A stretch of DNA of 64,000 bases from Lewinellaceae bacterium (GCA_020636255.1 JACJYE010000003.1:372001-436000), one strand, 5' to 3'; counted from the first letter of the stretch, positions 16,782 to 26,134 are shown. Notes: generated by a model from the letters alone, not told the origin. A program made the numbers and translations.

Positions 16782-18080
16782 CTGTGTGAGGTGCCGTGAC
16801 GGAGGCGCTGCCGCCGGCGTTGAGCTGTACCGTTACGTTCTGGCAGGAAGCTGTCGGTGCGGCGTTGTCCTGGACCGTCACACTGGCGGAGCAGGTAGCA
16901 GAATTGCCGTTCACATCCGTCACCGTCAGCGTAACGGCGTTGGCGCCCACGTTGGCGCAGCTGAAGGTATTCGGCGATACACTCAGGCTGGCGATGCCGC
17001 AGTTATCACTGGAACCGTTATTGTTCACCTGAGCGGTAGTGACGGAAGCGCTGCCGCCGGCGTTGAGCTGTACCGTTACGTTCTGGCAGGAAGCTGTCGG
17101 CGCGGCGTTGTCCTGGACTGTCACACTGGCGGAACAGGTAGCAGAATTGCCGTTCACATCCGTCACCGTCAGCGTAACGGCGTTGGCGCCCACGTTGGCG
17201 CAGCTGAAGGTATTCGGCGATACACTCAGGCTGGCGATGCCGCAGTTATCACTGGAGTTATTGTTCACCTGAGCGGCCGTGACGGAAGCGCTGCCGCCGG
17301 CATTGAGCTGCACCGTTACGTTCTGGCAGGAAGCTGTCGGTGCGGCGTTGTCCTGTACCGTCACACTGGCGGAGCAGGTAGCAGAATTGCCGTTCACATC
17401 CGTCACCGTCAGCGTAACGGCGTTGGCGCCCACGTTGGCGCAGCTGAAGGTATTCGGCGATACACTCAGGCTGGCGATGCCGCAGTTATCACTGAACCGT
17501 TATTCACCTGTGTGGCCGTGACGGAGGCGCTGCCGCCGGCGTTGAGCTGTACCGTTACGTTCTGGCAGGAAGCTGTCGGTGCGATGTTGTCCTGCACCGT
17601 CACACTGGCGGAACAGGTAGCAGAATTGCCGTTCACATCCGTCACCGTCAGCGTAACGGCGTTGGCGCCACGTTGGCGCAGCTGAAGGTATTCGGCGATA
17701 CACTCAGGCTGGCAACGCCGCAGTTATCACTGGAGTTATTGTTCACCTGAGTACCGTGACGGAAGCGCTGCCGCCGGCGTTGAGCTGCACCGTTACGTTC
17801 TGGCAGGAAGCTGTCGGCGCGACGTTGTCCTGCACCGTCACACTGGCGGAACAGGTAGCAGAATTGCCGTTCACATCCGTCACCGTCAGCGTAACGGCGT
17901 TGGCGCCCACGTTGGCGCAGCTGAAGGTATTCGGCGATACACTCAGGCTGGCAACGCCGCAATTATCACTGGAGTTATTGTTCACCTGAGCGGCCGTGAC
18001 GGAGGCGCTGCCGCCGGCGTTGAGCTGTACCGTTACGTTCTGGCAGGAAGCTGTCGGCGCGGCGTTGTCCTGGACCGTAA
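15594..18080 (-). repeat. Tandem array of 240-bp HYR units (about ten copies)
   Basis: Successive units begin at about 15594, 15834, 16074, 16314, 16554, 16798, 17041, 17281, 17520, 17758 and 17998, so the period is 240 bases (80 codons) with small deviations of -3 to +4 where frameshifts occur. Units differ by only a few bases, which points to recent expansion or ongoing homogenisation. Two more diverged units follow at 18735-19070. Confidence 0.9.
16762..17433 (-). pseudogene. Middle fragment of the HYR-repeat gene between two frameshifts
   Basis: About 220 residues of HYR repeats in a frame different from both flanks. The fragment has no start of its own and runs from a 1-base loss near 17495 to a 4-base gain near 16790 (CACCTGTGTGAGGTGCCGTG where other units read CACCTGAGCGGCCGTG). 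It is best read as part of one gene spanning 14250-19971. Confidence 0.7.
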
Positions 18081-19971
18081 TTGTTGCAGTACACTGATCA
18101 TATTTCTCTCCATCGCTCACCGTTACCGTCACGTTGGTCGTACCTATCGGGTAGGGGCCGGCCGGGCTTACCGAGAAAGTAAGCATATCCTCATCCGGGT
18201 CGTAGGACTCATCATTGAAATCCGCCCCTGCCGCCGTACCCTGACAATTGGCATCGGCGTCTACTGTAATATTCTTGCAATCGGCAACCGGAGGCTGGTT
18301 GCAAGTAGTTAATGGGTCAGTCACATTGATCGTAGTTACGCAAGAAGCCTGATTGCCGGCTACGTCGTTAACAGCGAAAAGCACCAAGTTCTCCCCCAAA
18401 TCATCACAGGAATAATTAGTCTTGGATAAGAATACAACACCATAGTTCACCTGGCAATTGTCAGATAGACTGCTGAATATGTTTTGAAATACATAATTTG
18501 CGTCGTAAATAACAAAGCTTCCACTGGCATCCAATTCAACGGTATAAGCGCTCACGCACGTTACCGATGGTGGAAGTTTATCTTCTACCGTAACACTGGC
18601 GCCACAGGTACTCGAATTGCCGTTTACGTCTGTTACGGTAAGGGTGACGGGATTGGCCCCGACGTTGGCACAGCTAAATGAGCTGGGCGATACGCTAAGC
18701 CCGCCGATGCCGCAGGCGTCGCTCGAACCGTTGTTTACCTGAGCCGCAGTTATAGAAGCACTGCCGCCGGCATTGAGCTGCACGGTAACATTCTGGCAGG
18801 AGGCGGTAGGCGCGGTGTTGTCCTGGACCGTCACAGTAGCGGAACAGGAGGCAGAATTGCCGTTCACATCCGTCACCGTCAGCGTGACAGCGTTGGGCCC
18901 GACGTTGGCGCAACTGAAGGTATTCGGCGACACACTCAAGCTGGCGACGCCGCAATTATCACTCGAGCTATTGTTCACCTGCGCTGCCGTGACGGAAGCG
19001 CTGCCGCCGGCATTGAGTTGTACCGTAGCATTCTGGCACATTGCAGTAGGCGCCTGGTTATCCTGCACCGTCACGGAGAAAGAGCAGGTTGCTGTGTTGC
19101 CCATGCCGTCGTCTGCAACATAAGTTTCGGTAGTCGTGCCAACGGGGAAGCTGGCGCCGCTTCCCAGGCCCATGGTTTGGGTGAAAGTGGGAGCACAACC
19201 TCCTTCACGGTAGTAAATGGTGCCGTTGAACTTCCTGACGGTAAAGGTCAAGCCAAAGGGATAGCTTTTCCCGACGCCTTCGTACACGCTCAGGTTGGCG
19301 TCGCCGGCAAGAAAGTTGCCAACGGCCGCTCCATCCGTATAGCTCGTGCCGCCGCCGAAGGTATTGGTGATATAAAAGGCATAACGCTGCCCGGCGGGAA
19401 TGGCGATATCTACATCGATAGGTATGGGAGTAGGCACATTGTTACCCAATGAGGTAATGGTAACCGTAGGGCCTATTTTCGTCCACGCTGATCCATCATT
19501 TTCGAACCCAACGAAGGTGCCGGCTTTATAATAGATCTCATAGTCGGCAGTCGTGCCGGAGTACAAGTTAGCATCGAAGCGTTCGATGGTAATCGTATTG
19601 GCGGCCATGACATCAAACATGATGCCTCTTTGCCCATTATTGGTATTATACGGCGTCGGCAGATTGAGCTCCGGCCCGGCCAGCGGTTCACAGGGAGCGT
19701 CCGTAGTTGGCTCAGGGTAGGTAACGGTAGCCGCGCAGGTTCCGGCTTCGGCATTTACCGTGATGTTCGTTGGGCAATTGGTAAAAGCAATATCCACGGC
19801 CCTTTGTCCGCCGTTACCGGCAGCGGGGCGTTCGGTTTGCTGTTCATGCAGGAGCCCGTGGCCTAATGTGCCGGGCTGGTCGTCCGCATTGTGCCGGAAA
19901 ATACGTTGTGCATGTACCTGCGTCAATACGGAACAGAATAGTAAGGTTAGGAAAAGGGCCGTTTTTTTCAT
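17743..19971 (-). CDS. HYR-repeat T9SS surface protein, N-terminal part
   Basis: 742 residues starting with a clear signal peptide (MKKTALFLTLLFCSVLTQVHAQ). A domain of about 190 residues follows that is rich in strands and resembles a choice-of-anchor/DUF4082-like jelly roll (LNLPTPYNTNNGQRGIMFDV, then IPAGQRYAFYITNTFGGGTSY, described in parts). HYR repeats come next (PTFTQTMGLGSGASFPVGTTT is a typical first unit), with a diverged spacer domain (ADCKNITVDADANCQG). The frame is lost at about 17752, where one base is missing relative to neighbouring units, and continues in the fragments down to 14250. Export through Sec and T9SS to the cell surface is predicted. A G7 tract and hairpin lie 120-160 bases upstream. 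Confidence 0.82.
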   Translation of the reverse strand: MKKTALFLTLLFCSVLTQVHAQRIFRHNADDQPGTLGHGLLHEQQTERPAAGNGGQRAVDIAFTNCPTNITVNAEAGTCAATVTYPEPTTDAPCEPLAGPELNLPTPYNTNNGQRGIMFDVMAANTITIERFDANLYSGTTADYEIYYKAGTFVGFENDGSAWTKIGPTVTITSLGNNVPTPIPIDVDIAIPAGQRYAFYITNTFGGGTSYTDGAAVGNFLAGDANLSVYEGVGKSYPFGLTFTVRKFNGTIYYREGGCAPTFTQTMGLGSGASFPVGTTTETYVADDGMGNTATCSFSVTVQDNQAPTAMCQNATVQLNAGGSASVTAAQVNNSSSDNCGVASLSVSPNTFSCANVGPNAVTLTVTDVNGNSASCSATVTVQDNTAPTASCQNVTVQLNAGGSASITAAQVNNGSSDACGIGGLSVSPSSFSCANVGANPVTLTVTDVNGNSSTCGASVTVEDKLPPSVTCVSAYTVELDASGSFVIYDANYVFQNIFSSLSDNCQVNYGVVFLSKTNYSCDDLGENLVLFAVNDVAGNQASCVTTINVTDPLTTCNQPPVADCKNITVDADANCQGTAAGADFNDESYDPDEDMLTFSVSPAGPYPIGTTNVTVTVSDGEKYDQCTATITVQDNAAPTASCQNVTVQLNAGGSASVTAAQVNNNSSDNCGVASLSVSPNTFSCANVGANAVTLTVTDVNGNSATCSASVTVQDNVAPTASCQNVTVQLNAGGSASVTVLR

Positions 19972-20543
19972 TTGTTAAGTGTATTGATAATGGGAAAATT
20001 CAAACCAGATCAGCTTTGTATGGACACACTACGACAGTGCCACAAACAGCTGTAGCTATTAAGCCTTCTGCATCTTTTACAATTTTCTAAAAAGGGGGGG
20101 AAGTGTTTGGCCTGTTCGCTTTTATGAACAGGGGAATCAATAGAAGCGGCCTATTGGCCGGCCAGCCTTTGGGCTATTTACTTTAAATAGTAAGCTGCGC
20201 AATAATACGAAAAAAAATTGCTAAAGTTTCATTATGCCCAGGATAATATTACGGGCTTCGATCATTTGGAACGTTGTGCCGAAACCCAGGCTTTGTTAGC
20301 TCAAAAAAGGCGGCCCCTAAACAAGCTCTTATTCATTCGCTGCATTGTTGTTCTGCCTGCCAGCAAAAGTCGAACAACGTTTGCAAAACTTCATTTTATT
20401 TCGTTTTTTGCATGCAAAATCCAGTCAGAGAACGCCTCGAGCTTCCGGTAAGCCGTTCCATCAAGAATCATCCCAATTACTGGCTCCCTCTTTATCTGTC
20501 AAGCTGGCGCAGTGCCTGAAGATTACCATACTATCTTATTCTC
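19972..20543. other. Divergent intergenic region between HYR gene and glycosyltransferase
   Basis: 571 bases with regulatory-looking structure but no gene. It contains the G7 tract and hairpin (20094-20134), a diverged copy of an upstream block shared with 25958-26059 and 31208-31305 (around 20226-20270, TAATATTACGGGCTTCGAT), a reverse copy of the AGAGCTTGTTTGG motif (20312-20331) and a perfect 14-bp palindrome TTTTGCATGCAAAA at 20406-20419 about 125 bases before the glycosyltransferase start. Confidence 0.5.
20094..20134 (-). promoter_or_regulatory. G-tract plus hairpin upstream of HYR gene 1
   Basis: Seven G (C on the coding strand) followed by CCTGTTC-gcttttat-GAACAGG. The same arrangement precedes the surface-protein genes starting at 25589 and 30986. 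A role in expression is inferred from position and conservation only. Confidence 0.45.
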
Positions 20544-21722
20544 ATGAATGCTATTAACGAGACCCCGACCATAGCCCTTGTCGCTAATACAGCCTGGAGT
20601 TTATACAATTTCCGCCTTGGCTTGATCAAGGCGCTGCAAAAGGCAGGATGGCAGGTACTCGCGATAGCTCCTGCTGATGAATATGCCGACATCCTGGCCG
20701 GCTATGGCTGCCATTTCGAGCACATCAGCCTCGATAATTACGGATCCAGCCCTGTAAAGGACCTGAAAAGCCTGTTCGAATTCATAAAGATCTACCGACA
20801 GTATAAGATCGATTTCATCTTCCATTATACGATTAAGCCCAATATTTATGGCTCCCTGGCCGCTGCCTACCTGAATATTCCCAGTATCGCTGTCGTCACA
20901 GGTTTGGGGCAGCTATTTACACACCTCTCCTGGAAGACCTATTTAGCCCGGGCTTTGTATGCCATAGCTTTCCGCAAGGCCCATCAGGTATGGTTCCTCA
21001 ACGAAAGCGATGCTTCTATTTTTTCACAACTGGGAATTGTTTCCGAGTCGAAGATAAACTACCTGCCCAGCGAAGGGGTCAACACCAGGCACTTCCAACA
21101 ATATGCTTATGGGCTGCTTACCAATGGAAGCTTTAAGTTTTTACTGGCTGCCCGCCTGATCGCCGAGAAAGGCGTCCGGGATTTTGTGGAAGCTGCCCGC
21201 CTGGTCAGGAAAAAGGGCTATCAGGCCGAATTCCAGCTCCTTGGGTTCCTTGAACCTGATAACCCAAGCGGTATTACGCACCAGGAGATCAGGCAGTGGG
21301 AAGCAGAAGGCGCCATCCGGTACCTGGGGACTACCAAAGATGTACGGCCTTACCTGGAAAAGGCCGATTGCCTGGTTTTGCCTACCTACTACCGGGAAGG
21401 CGTCCCCCGCATTTTGATGGAAGGCGCCAGCATGCAGATGCCTCTGATCGCTACGGATAATGTGGGCTGCCGGCAGGTAATAGAAGACGGCGTTAACGGC
21501 TTTTTATGCCGCCGCAAAGACCCGGAAAGCCTGGCCCGGTGCATGGAGAATATGATGATGCTCAGCTTTGAAGAACGGGCGCGTTTTGGCCTGTTAGGCC
21601 GCCGCCGGGTGTATACCCTATACCACGAAAATATCATCATCAACAAATACCTCCGGGCCCTGAATTTCTATTTTCACGCCTCCAAAACGAGCCCGAAACC
21701 GAGCGTTCCGGCAACGTATTAG
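20544..21722 (+). CDS. Glycosyltransferase family 4 protein
   Basis: A 392-residue GT-B glycosyltransferase without signal or membrane helix. The N-terminal Rossmann half has TAWSLYNFRLGLIKALQKAG and the acceptor-side motif FHYTIKPNIYGSLAA, typical of the GT4 group near PglA/EpsD-type enzymes that build surface polysaccharides. The C-terminal half binds the nucleotide sugar: LAARLIAEKGVRDFVEA, then YYREGVPRILMEGASMQMPLIATD (given in parts), with the E-x7-E pattern formed by the Glu of REGVP and the Glu of MEGAS. The acceptor and donor cannot be told. It is a lone plus-strand gene inside the surface-protein island, and its last 150 bases are duplicated at 13994-14143. Confidence 0.92.
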   Translation: MNAINETPTIALVANTAWSLYNFRLGLIKALQKAGWQVLAIAPADEYADILAGYGCHFEHISLDNYGSSPVKDLKSLFEFIKIYRQYKIDFIFHYTIKPNIYGSLAAAYLNIPSIAVVTGLGQLFTHLSWKTYLARALYAIAFRKAHQVWFLNESDASIFSQLGIVSESKINYLPSEGVNTRHFQQYAYGLLTNGSFKFLLAARLIAEKGVRDFVEAARLVRKKGYQAEFQLLGFLEPDNPSGITHQEIRQWEAEGAIRYLGTTKDVRPYLEKADCLVLPTYYREGVPRILMEGASMQMPLIATDNVGCRQVIEDGVNGFLCRRKDPESLARCMENMMMLSFEERARFGLLGRRRVYTLYHENIIINKYLRALNFYFHASKTSPKPSVPATY

Positions 21723-21753
21723 TTTAAGAGCTTGTTTGGACTGCCTCAATACA

Positions 21754-21789
21754 ACAGCGCCATCTCTGTGCTTACAAAGATGGCGCTGT
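21754..21789. terminator. Bidirectional terminator hairpin, second copy
   Basis: Identical to the hairpin at 14175-14210 (12-bp stem). It lies between the convergent glycosyltransferase and the second HYR gene, which is likely to be its original place. Confidence 0.65.
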
Positions 21790-21828
21790 GTATTTAGGCT
21801 ACCTCCACGATTAAAATCGTGGGGTACC

Positions 21829-22827
21829 TTACTCCGCTTTCACAAAGCGCAGCACCTGCGGCGCCTGCCCTTCTTCCAGCACTTCCATGAAGTACAGGCC
21901 CGGGCGCAGCTGGCTGATGTCCCACTCCAGGCGCTCCAGGGGTTCGTCCAGCTGGCGCGTTTCGAGGATCTGCCCCAGCTCGTTGCGCAGCCGTACCGTA
22001 CCTCCAATCTTCTGATTGGAGTAGGTTGCTTCTCCGAGCAGAAGCTCGGAGCTACGGGTACGGGTTAGCGTCACCATGCCCTGCGCAGGGTTCGGGTACA
22101 GGCTCAGCGTGCGTACCGCTGCTCCCGGCTCCACTTCCTGCCCTATCGGCGCCGTCACTACCGGCAGCACTCCGCCACTCACCGTCACATTGCTGAACAC
22201 CGCCACCGCCGGCGAGCCCGGGATGTTGGTAAAGGCCCCGAAGCCCACCTCCAGGCAGGCGTTCAGCGACAGCGGCTGCGCCGCCACGATCTGGAAGTTC
22301 ACCCCGTCGAACGAGTAGTAACCCAGGAACCAACCGCTCTGGCGCACCAACCGCAACCAGTACGGCAGCGGTTTGTTGTAGAAGTTCACCGTCTTGTTCG
22401 CACCCGTTACCGTTCGCGTTTCCCAGCGGATGAGGTTCTGCAGGTTCGTATACATGCCCACTTCCTTGCTGCCCGCAGCGCCGCTCTCGCGGGCCAGCAG
22501 GCCGGCAAAGCCATTCGCCGTGATACCCTCTACCTTCACCGTGGCCTGGAAGTCGCCGCACAGCTGCTGCTGGATGTAAGCGATGTTGTCACTGCTCAGC
22601 TGGTTGTTCGCCGCCCCGGCCACTATCGTGAAGGCCGGCGGCTCCGCGCAGGGGTCGAATTCATACGTGTTGCCCGGCCCGGGGTTGCCGATGTCCTGGC
22701 TGGACCACGGCGCCGGTAGGGCTTTGCCCACTTCCACTGTTATCGTCGCATCGCAGTTGGTACTGTGTTGTGTTGCCCGAGCCGTCGCTGACGGTAACGG
22801 GCACCGTAAAGGTTTGATCGGCATCAT
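21829..22827 (-). CDS. HYR/T9SS surface protein 2, C-terminal part
   Basis: 332 open residues, of which about 310 are nearly identical to the C-terminus of the gene at 14250: the DUF1349-like domain (NPGPGNTYEFDPCAE onward) and the T9SS sorting domain ending in VLRFVKAE. The first ~20 residues come from a shifted frame: 7 extra bases near 22757 relative to copy 1 break the link to the preceding HYR units. It is therefore the 3' part of a gene that starts at 25589 and is broken between 22740 and 23830. The sorting domain carries the short variant of the palindromic element. Confidence 0.7.
   Translation of the reverse strand: MMPIKPLRCPLPSATARATQHSTNCDATITVEVGKALPAPWSSQDIGNPGPGNTYEFDPCAEPPAFTIVAGAANNQLSSDNIAYIQQQLCGDFQATVKVEGITANGFAGLLARESGAAGSKEVGMYTNLQNLIRWETRTVTGANKTVNFYNKPLPYWLRLVRQSGWFLGYYSFDGVNFQIVAAQPLSLNACLEVGFGAFTNIPGSPAVAVFSNVTVSGGVLPVVTAPIGQEVEPGAAVRTLSLYPNPAQGMVTLTRTRSSELLLGEATYSNQKIGGTVRLRNELGQILETRQLDEPLERLEWDISQLRPGLYFMEVLEEGQAPQVLRFVKAE
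21996..22057. repeat. Palindromic element inside the sorting domain, copy 2
   Basis: Same left part (CCGTACC, CTCCAATC-ttct-GATTGGAG) as copy 1 but the second hairpin is CTCCGAGC-agaa-GCTCGGAG. Stem changes are compensated on both arms. Translated in frame. Confidence 0.75.
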
Positions 22828-23801
22828 CGCAGTCGAATGTCTCAGCGCCTATCGCGGATACGTAGAATTCCCCGCAATTATCCGTGGTGGCCTCGAAATC
22901 CAGCACGTCCGTATCCAGCAGGGTGTAATGCCCGCTGGGGTCCAGGTATACTGTGTTGGCCAGGCATACCGGGTCCGGCGCTATGTTGTCTTCTACCGTA
23001 ACGTTAGCCGTACAACTGCTGCTGTTATTATTTACGTCCGTCACCGTCAGCGTCACGGTGTTCGAGCCGATGTCTCCACAGTCGAAGCTACTGGGGCTGG
23101 CCGAAAGGCTGGCGATGCCACAGTTATCACTCGAGCCGTTATTCACCTGAGTGGCAGTGACGGAAGCGCTGCCGCCGGCGTTGAGCTGTACCGTTACGTT
23201 CTGGCAGGAAGCTGTCGGTGCGATGTTGTCCTGTACCGTCACAGTAGCGGAACATTGCCGTTCACATCCGTCACCGTCAGCGTAACGGCGTTGCCACGTT
23301 GGCGCAGCATTCGGCGATACACCAGGCTGGCACGCCGCGTTACGGCTGCCGCCGGCGTTGAGCTGTACCGTTACGTTCTGGCAGGAAGCTGTCGGCGCGG
23401 CGTTGTCCTGCACCGTCACAGCGGAACAGGTATTGCCGTTCACATCCGTCACCGTCAGCGTAACGGCTGAGGCCCACGTTGGCGCAGCTGAAGGATCGGC
23501 GCCACATGCCGCAGTTATCTGTGGAGTTGTTGTTCACCTGAGTTACCGTGACGGAGGCGCTGCCGCCGGCATTGAGCTGTACCGTTACGTTCTGGCAGGA
23601 AGCTGTCGGCGCGGCGTTGTCCTGGACCGTAAGAATTGCCGTTCACATCCGTCACCGTGTTGCAGTACACTGATCATATTTCTCTCCATCGCTCACCGTT
23701 ACCGTCACGTTGGTCGTACCCTATCTGGCAGGAAGGCGCGGCGTTGTCCTGGACCGTAATTGTTGAGAACTGATAATTTCTCTCCATATCCTCATCCGGG
23801 T
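22740..23801 (-). pseudogene. Shredded HYR-repeat region of surface protein 2
   Basis: Pieces of the 240-bp HYR unit appear with many small deletions and short duplications, for example ACAGTAGCGGAACATTGCCG where the unit has 13 more bases, and a repeated CTCATCCGGGTC near 23790 and 23828. No frame stays open for long except a diverged HYR stretch at 22830-23230. Flanks on both sides are intact and match genes elsewhere in the island. The pattern of many clean small gaps against a known consensus suits either repeat-mediated decay or a collapsed-repeat assembly error. Confidence 0.65.
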
Positions 23802-25589
23802 CTATCGGGACTCATCATTGAAATCCTCATCCGGGTCGTAGGACCCTGCCGCCGTACCCTGACAATTGGCATCGGCGTCTACTGTAATATTCTTGCAATC
23901 GGCAACCGGAGGCTGGTTGCAAGTAGTTAATGGGTCAGTCACATTGATCGTAGTTACGCAAGAAGCCTGATTGCCGGCTACGTCGTTAACAGCGAAAAGC
24001 ACCAAGTTCTCCCCCAAATCATCACAGGAATAATTAGTCTTGGATAAGAATACAACACCATAGTTCACCTGGCAATTGTCAGATACACTGCTGAATATGT
24101 TTTGAAATACATAACTTGCGTCGTAAATAACAAAGCTTCCACTGGCATCCAATTCAACGGTATAAGCGCTCACGCACGTTAACGACGGTGGAAGTTTATC
24201 TTCTACCGTAACACTGGCGCCACAGGTACTCGAATTGCCGTTGACGTCTGTTACGGTAAGGGTGACGGGATTGGCCCCGACGTTGGCACAGCTAAATGAG
24301 CTGGGCGATACGCTAAGCCCGCTGATGCCGCAGGCGTCGCTCGAACCGTTATTCACCTGTGCCGCAGTTATAGAAGCATTGCCACCGGCATTGAGCTGCA
24401 CGGTAACATTCTGGCAGGAGGCGTTAGGAGGAGTATTATCCACATGCTGCACGATATACGTACAGGAACTGCTGTTGGAGGAGGCATCTGTTGCTGTGAT
24501 GGTAACGATGACATTCTGAACACCGGTAATAATGGTGCCGGGCGCGGGGCTCTGGCTCAAGGCCGGGTTCGCATCGCAGAGGTCGTTCACGGACGCAAAA
24601 GAGGTATAATTCGGCAAAGCGTTGGTGCAGGTATTGGGGTCCAGCACAGCCGGGCTGATGTTTCCCGGGCAGGAGATGCCCGGCGCCTGCGTATCATTGG
24701 TGCACAGGTCGACATAAGTGATCTTTACCAGCCCATTTCCACTGCGCTGGCCGGGGGTGGTGCTGCCATTGGCGACCCCGCCGATATAGGAAGAACCGCC
24801 GGCGCCGCTCTGGCCCGTCCAGTTGACATCATACAGCCCGTTTCCACCGGTAAGCCCGCCGCCGGCGCCGCCGGGCTGGGCAGTTCCGTCTCCGGCCTGG
24901 GCGGATTGAATCTCATTTCCTCCATTACCTCCTTGCCCGAAGACCCCGGCATTTCCGTTATTACTATACCAGTATGTCGATGTCCCTCCGATACCACCCC
25001 CGATTTGGGTGCCCCCGGTGGGTAAAGTGTTGCTTTCATACGGCCAGCCCGCTCCGCCGCCGCCGCCGTACCAGCCGGCGCCGCCACCGCCACCGGTGCC
25101 CCGGCCACAGCCAAATACTCTATTGCCGCCCGCTCCGCCACCACCGGCGCCGACGATTGCCCGGTTACTGAGGCCCGTGCCCCCGGCCCGGACGTCGGAA
25201 GCACCGCCGCCGCCGCCGGCCCGAGCAGTGGCACAGTCGGAATAGCCTGCATTGCCGCCGCCGTTGTAGCCACCCGTTGTACTTTGGGCGCCGCCGCCAC
25301 CGACGAAAATGTACAATATCTGCCCTGGAGTAACGGCCAGCGCGCCGGTAGCATAACCGCCCAGGCCGCCGGCCACGTTGCCGCCGGCATTGGTTTGGCC
25401 CTGGGCGCCCCAGGCCTCGACGGTAACACTGGTGACGCCAGCAGGCACCGTCCAGCTTTGCATGTTGCCGGTGTAATTAAAGGTTACGGTTACCTGCCCG
25501 AAAAGGAGATTTGGACTCAAGGTTCCAAAGCATCCTAAAAGGATGCTGAAAAGAAAAACCATGAAATGGCGGATGTCAATCTTTTGCAT
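23802..25589 (-). CDS. Glycine-rich HYR surface protein 2, N-terminal part
   Basis: 595 residues with a signal peptide (MQKIDIRHFMVFLFSILLGCFG). Residues about 33-290 form a glycine-rich domain that begins with VTVTFNYTGNMQSWTVPAGVTSVTVEAWGAQG (in parts: SWTVPAGVTSVTVEAWGAQG) and continues with many GGGG runs, as in the Gly_rich family (PF12810). HYR repeats follow, including one close to those of gene 1 (CQNVTVQLNAGGNASITAAQ), and the spacer domain with ADCKNITVDADANCQG shared with gene 1. The frame ends at 23802 in the shredded zone; the expected continuation is 21829-22827. A T9SS-exported adhesin or matrix protein is predicted. Confidence 0.78.
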   Translation of the reverse strand: MQKIDIRHFMVFLFSILLGCFGTLSPNLLFGQVTVTFNYTGNMQSWTVPAGVTSVTVEAWGAQGQTNAGGNVAGGLGGYATGALAVTPGQILYIFVGGGGAQSTTGGYNGGGNAGYSDCATARAGGGGGASDVRAGGTGLSNRAIVGAGGGGAGGNRVFGCGRGTGGGGGAGWYGGGGGAGWPYESNTLPTGGTQIGGGIGGTSTYWYSNNGNAGVFGQGGNGGNEIQSAQAGDGTAQPGGAGGGLTGGNGLYDVNWTGQSGAGGSSYIGGVANGSTTPGQRSGNGLVKITYVDLCTNDTQAPGISCPGNISPAVLDPNTCTNALPNYTSFASVNDLCDANPALSQSPAPGTIITGVQNVIVTITATDASSNSSSCTYIVQHVDNTPPNASCQNVTVQLNAGGNASITAAQVNNGSSDACGISGLSVSPSSFSCANVGANPVTLTVTDVNGNSSTCGASVTVEDKLPPSLTCVSAYTVELDASGSFVIYDASYVFQNIFSSVSDNCQVNYGVVFLSKTNYSCDDLGENLVLFAVNDVAGNQASCVTTINVTDPLTTCNQPPVADCKNITVDADANCQGTAAGSYDPDEDFNDESR

Positions 25590-25804
25590 GTTTTGTTATG
25601 AATTTTTCGCATTAACTTTTTTACTATCAGCCTGCTGCCAAAAATGCTCCGGAAGCAAAATTTTGCCGGAGGTGGCTAATTATCATACGGCTGAGCATAC
25701 TCCGGAAAGCTCTGATTTCGGACACAGAGCCGCACAGAGGATACACGGAGCTGCAGTCACAGTACGAGCTCATCGCCTTCAGTATTTTTTCGAGTTTTAT
25801 AAGA

Positions 25805-25846
25805 GGGGGGGGGGAATTGAATCTGTTCGCTTTTGGGAACAGGGGG
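25805..25846 (-). promoter_or_regulatory. G10 tract plus hairpin upstream of surface protein 2
   Basis: Ten G followed by AATTGAAT and CTGTTC-gcttttgg-GAACAG, about 216 bases before the start at 25589. It matches the blocks at 20094 and 31102. A length-variable tract here could alter expression; that is inference. Confidence 0.45.
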
Positions 25847-25850
25847 ATTC

Positions 25851-25904
25851 AGAGCTTGTTTGGAGGCCACCCTTTGGGCTAAATGCGGCCTCCAAACAAG
25901 CTCT
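25851..25904. repeat. 18-bp inverted repeat built on the AGAGCTTGTTTGGAGGCC motif
   Basis: Two perfect 18-bp arms, AGAGCTTGTTTGGAGGCC and GGCCTCCAAACAAGCTCT, with an 18-base loop. Single copies of the same motif, complete or partial, occur at 2012, 14147, 20312, 21726 and 39259. Confidence 0.75.
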
Positions 25905-25957
25905 TAAAAGAAAATATCTGCTGGCCGTTCAGGCTTAAACAGCAGATACGATAATCC

Positions 25958-26059
25958 TTGCAATATTACGGAAAAATCCCGCCAGGGTTACAATATGCCC
26001 GGTAAAATATTACAGGCTTCGATACTACGTAACCAGGACGGCTCAAAACGACAACAGCC
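25958..26059. repeat. Intergenic block shared with 31208-31305
   Basis: About 100 bases (GCAATATTACGGAAAAATC through TTACAGGCTTCGATACTACG to AAAACGACAACAGCC) that recur with few changes at 31208-31305, and in diverged form near 20226. It marks the 3' flank of the paralogous surface-protein genes. Confidence 0.7.
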
Positions 26060-26089
26060 ACCTGTGTGGTTTACAGGTGGCTGCTGTCG
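26049..26089. terminator. Strong terminator hairpin after surface protein 3
   Basis: Stem CGACAACAGCCACCTGT and ACAGGTGGCTGCTGTCG (17 bp with one mismatch), 7-base loop, followed by TTTGTTTTT on the plus strand. It lies 46 bases beyond the stop of the minus-strand gene at 26135. Confidence 0.65.
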
Positions 26090-26134
26090 TTTGTTTTTGC
26101 TTATACTACCTCCACGATTAAAATCGTGGGGTAC

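Larger units (their letters stand above)
25590..26134. other. Intergenic region with repeats between surface-protein genes 2 and 3
   Basis: 544 bases without a gene. It contains CTCCGG...CCGGAG around the palindrome GCAAAATTTTGC (25649-25673), the G10/hairpin block (25805-25846), an 18-bp inverted repeat (25851-25904), a block shared with 31208-31305 (25958-26059) and the terminator at 26049-26089. Confidence 0.55.

Noticed and set aside
15249..16799. A 516-codon plus-strand frame across the HYR array, plus several 77-codon repeats
   Set aside because: Antisense shadow of the repeats; the 240-bp period keeps any stop-free frame open. The minus-strand product has signal peptide, HYR and sorting domains.
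22740..23801. A separate functional HYR gene
   Set aside because: No start, and the frame is broken many times by small gaps; both flanks belong to the gene that starts at 25589.
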